Assembly: GCA_903895475.1 (NCBI GenBank)
Contig: CAITUF010000184.1
Coordinates: 1 to 14,082 of the forward strand
Length of the DNA stretch: 14,082 bases
From: an uncultured Opitutia bacterium
GTDB lineage: Bacteria; Verrucomicrobiota; Verrucomicrobiia; Opitutales; UBA953
Reading direction: 5' to 3'
Shown here: piece by piece, positions 13,536 through 14,082 of the stretch
How the letters are laid out: every line of letters starts with the position of its first letter
Numbering within the stretch: the stretch's first letter is position 1
Notes under the pieces: model-generated
Seen by the model: only the letters and a program-made list of their open reading frames with translations
What the model was told of the DNA's origin: nothing
The model's database searches: none
Translations under genes and position numbers: made by a program

Positions 13536-14082
13536 TCAGTCCTCGGCGAAGCCTTTCGGCATCGCGGAAGCGGGGAGTCGTTCAATGTCGGCGCCGAGTG
13601 AGCGGAGGCGTTCCTCGAAGCGTTCGTACCCGCGGTCGAGGTGGTAGAGCCGTTGCACCCAAGTTTCCCCCTTGGCTGCCAGCGCGGCGAGGATGAGGGC
13701 GGCGGAGGCTCGGAGGTCGGAGGCCATCACGGGCGCGCCGGATAGCGGGCGGTCGCCGTAGACCGCGGCGGTGGCGCCATCGATGGCGATTTCTGCCCCC
13801 ATGCGTTGGAGTTCGGCCGCGTGCATGAAGCGGTGTGGGTAGACCGTTTCCGTGACGGTGCTTCGCCCGTCGACCAGTAGTTGCAAGGCCATGAACTGCG
13901 CTTGCAGGTCGGTCGGGAAACCTGGATAGGGCTCGGTGATGATGTCGACCGTCCGCGTCGGGCGGCCGAACGCGCGGATGAACCCTGGGCCCGTTTCAAC
14001 GCCGACGCCGGCTGCACGGAGTTTATCCAGGAAGGCACCGAGATGGGCGGCTTCGGCGCCAGTGACCGTGACATCTCCATCG
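13536..14082 (-). CDS. murA: UDP-N-acetylglucosamine 1-carboxyvinyltransferase (MurA), C-terminal part
   Basis: MurA transfers enolpyruvate from PEP to UDP-GlcNAc, the first committed step of peptidoglycan synthesis in the cytoplasm. The window holds the last 181 residues. The 5' part lies beyond the right edge, and the frame is open to the window end. Signatures are 'GFPTDLQAQFMALQLL' (containing the catalytic-site Asp of the family), 'TVTETVYPHRFMHAAELQRM' and 'ASDLRASAALILAALAAKGE' with 'YHLDRGYERFEERLRSLGAD', all in the usual MurA order. The EPSP synthase AroA shares the fold but not these motifs. The N-terminal PEP-binding Cys loop is outside the window, so fosfomycin sensitivity cannot be judged. 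It is the first visible gene of the murA-ruvB-proBA run. Confidence 0.97.
   Translation of the reverse strand, partial: DGDVTVTGAEAAHLGAFLDKLRAAGVGVETGPGFIRAFGRPTRTVDIITEPYPGFPTDLQAQFMALQLLVDGRSTVTETVYPHRFMHAAELQRMGAEIAIDGATAAVYGDRPLSGAPVMASDLRASAALILAALAAKGETWVQRLYHLDRGYERFEERLRSLGADIERLPASAMPKGFAED

Noticed and set aside
1..14082. Mobile elements, CRISPR arrays, toxin-antitoxin pairs, phage or defence genes.
   Set aside because: No transposase, integrase, regularly spaced repeats or small paired genes were seen. The window is dominated by conserved housekeeping genes.

Overview
The window is a GC-rich (roughly 60%) chromosomal segment of a Gram-negative bacterium. Lipid A synthesis (LpxB), an outer-membrane porin ending in Phe, and MurA all point to a diderm envelope. 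The gene set fits Verrucomicrobiota, possibly the Opitutales: PUA-less ProB, the carboxy(nor)spermidine polyamine route, a porin with an N-terminal 'LLVKKGVITAEE' helix, and a Gfo/Idh gene coupled to lpxB. This placement is inference from gene content and not proof. Most start codons in the window lack a recognisable Shine-Dalgarno sequence.

Layout. (1) Bases 1-1673, minus strand: a SirB1/transglutaminase-like protein gene followed, with a 14-base overlap, by aroE, which runs off the left edge. (2) Bases 1864-4867, plus strand: a tightly coupled operon of a Gfo/Idh/MocA sugar dehydrogenase, lpxB and an atypical SDR (YeeZ-like), joined by 4-base ATGA and GTGA overlaps. (3) Bases 4974-6424, plus strand: a codon-biased, probably highly expressed porin with a Thr/Ser repeat tract in a likely surface loop and a strong terminator. 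(4) Bases 6425-6916: about 490 bases without a convincing protein gene, rich in nested inverted repeats and lying between convergent terminators. It is the main unexplained stretch. (5) Bases 6917-7571, minus strand: a membrane-anchored coiled-coil protein of unknown function. (6) Bases 7653-10117, minus strand: the two-gene polyamine cassette, carboxynorspermidine dehydrogenase then decarboxylase (nspC), with a strong intrinsic terminator between the two genes. (7) Bases 10241-10317, minus strand: tRNA-Asp(GUC), with its own TTGACA promoter and an 11-base inverted repeat just outside the mature ends. (8) Bases 10385-14082, minus strand: proA, proB, ruvB and the 3' half of murA, running murA -> ruvB -> proB -> proA with short gaps and a 4-base proB/proA overlap.

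How the genes work together. The content is mostly housekeeping: shikimate, lipid A, peptidoglycan, proline and polyamine synthesis, and Holliday-junction migration. ProB and ProA catalyse consecutive steps of proline synthesis. The dehydrogenase and NspC catalyse consecutive steps of spermidine or norspermidine synthesis. The Gfo/Idh enzyme beside lpxB probably acts on a nucleotide sugar of the cell envelope.

I found no mobile element, CRISPR array, phage gene or defence system, and nothing that clearly constitutes a new multi-gene system. The best leads are the structured non-coding stretch (6481-6916), the terminator inside the polyamine cassette, the tRNA leader/trailer repeat and the repeat-bearing porin loop.
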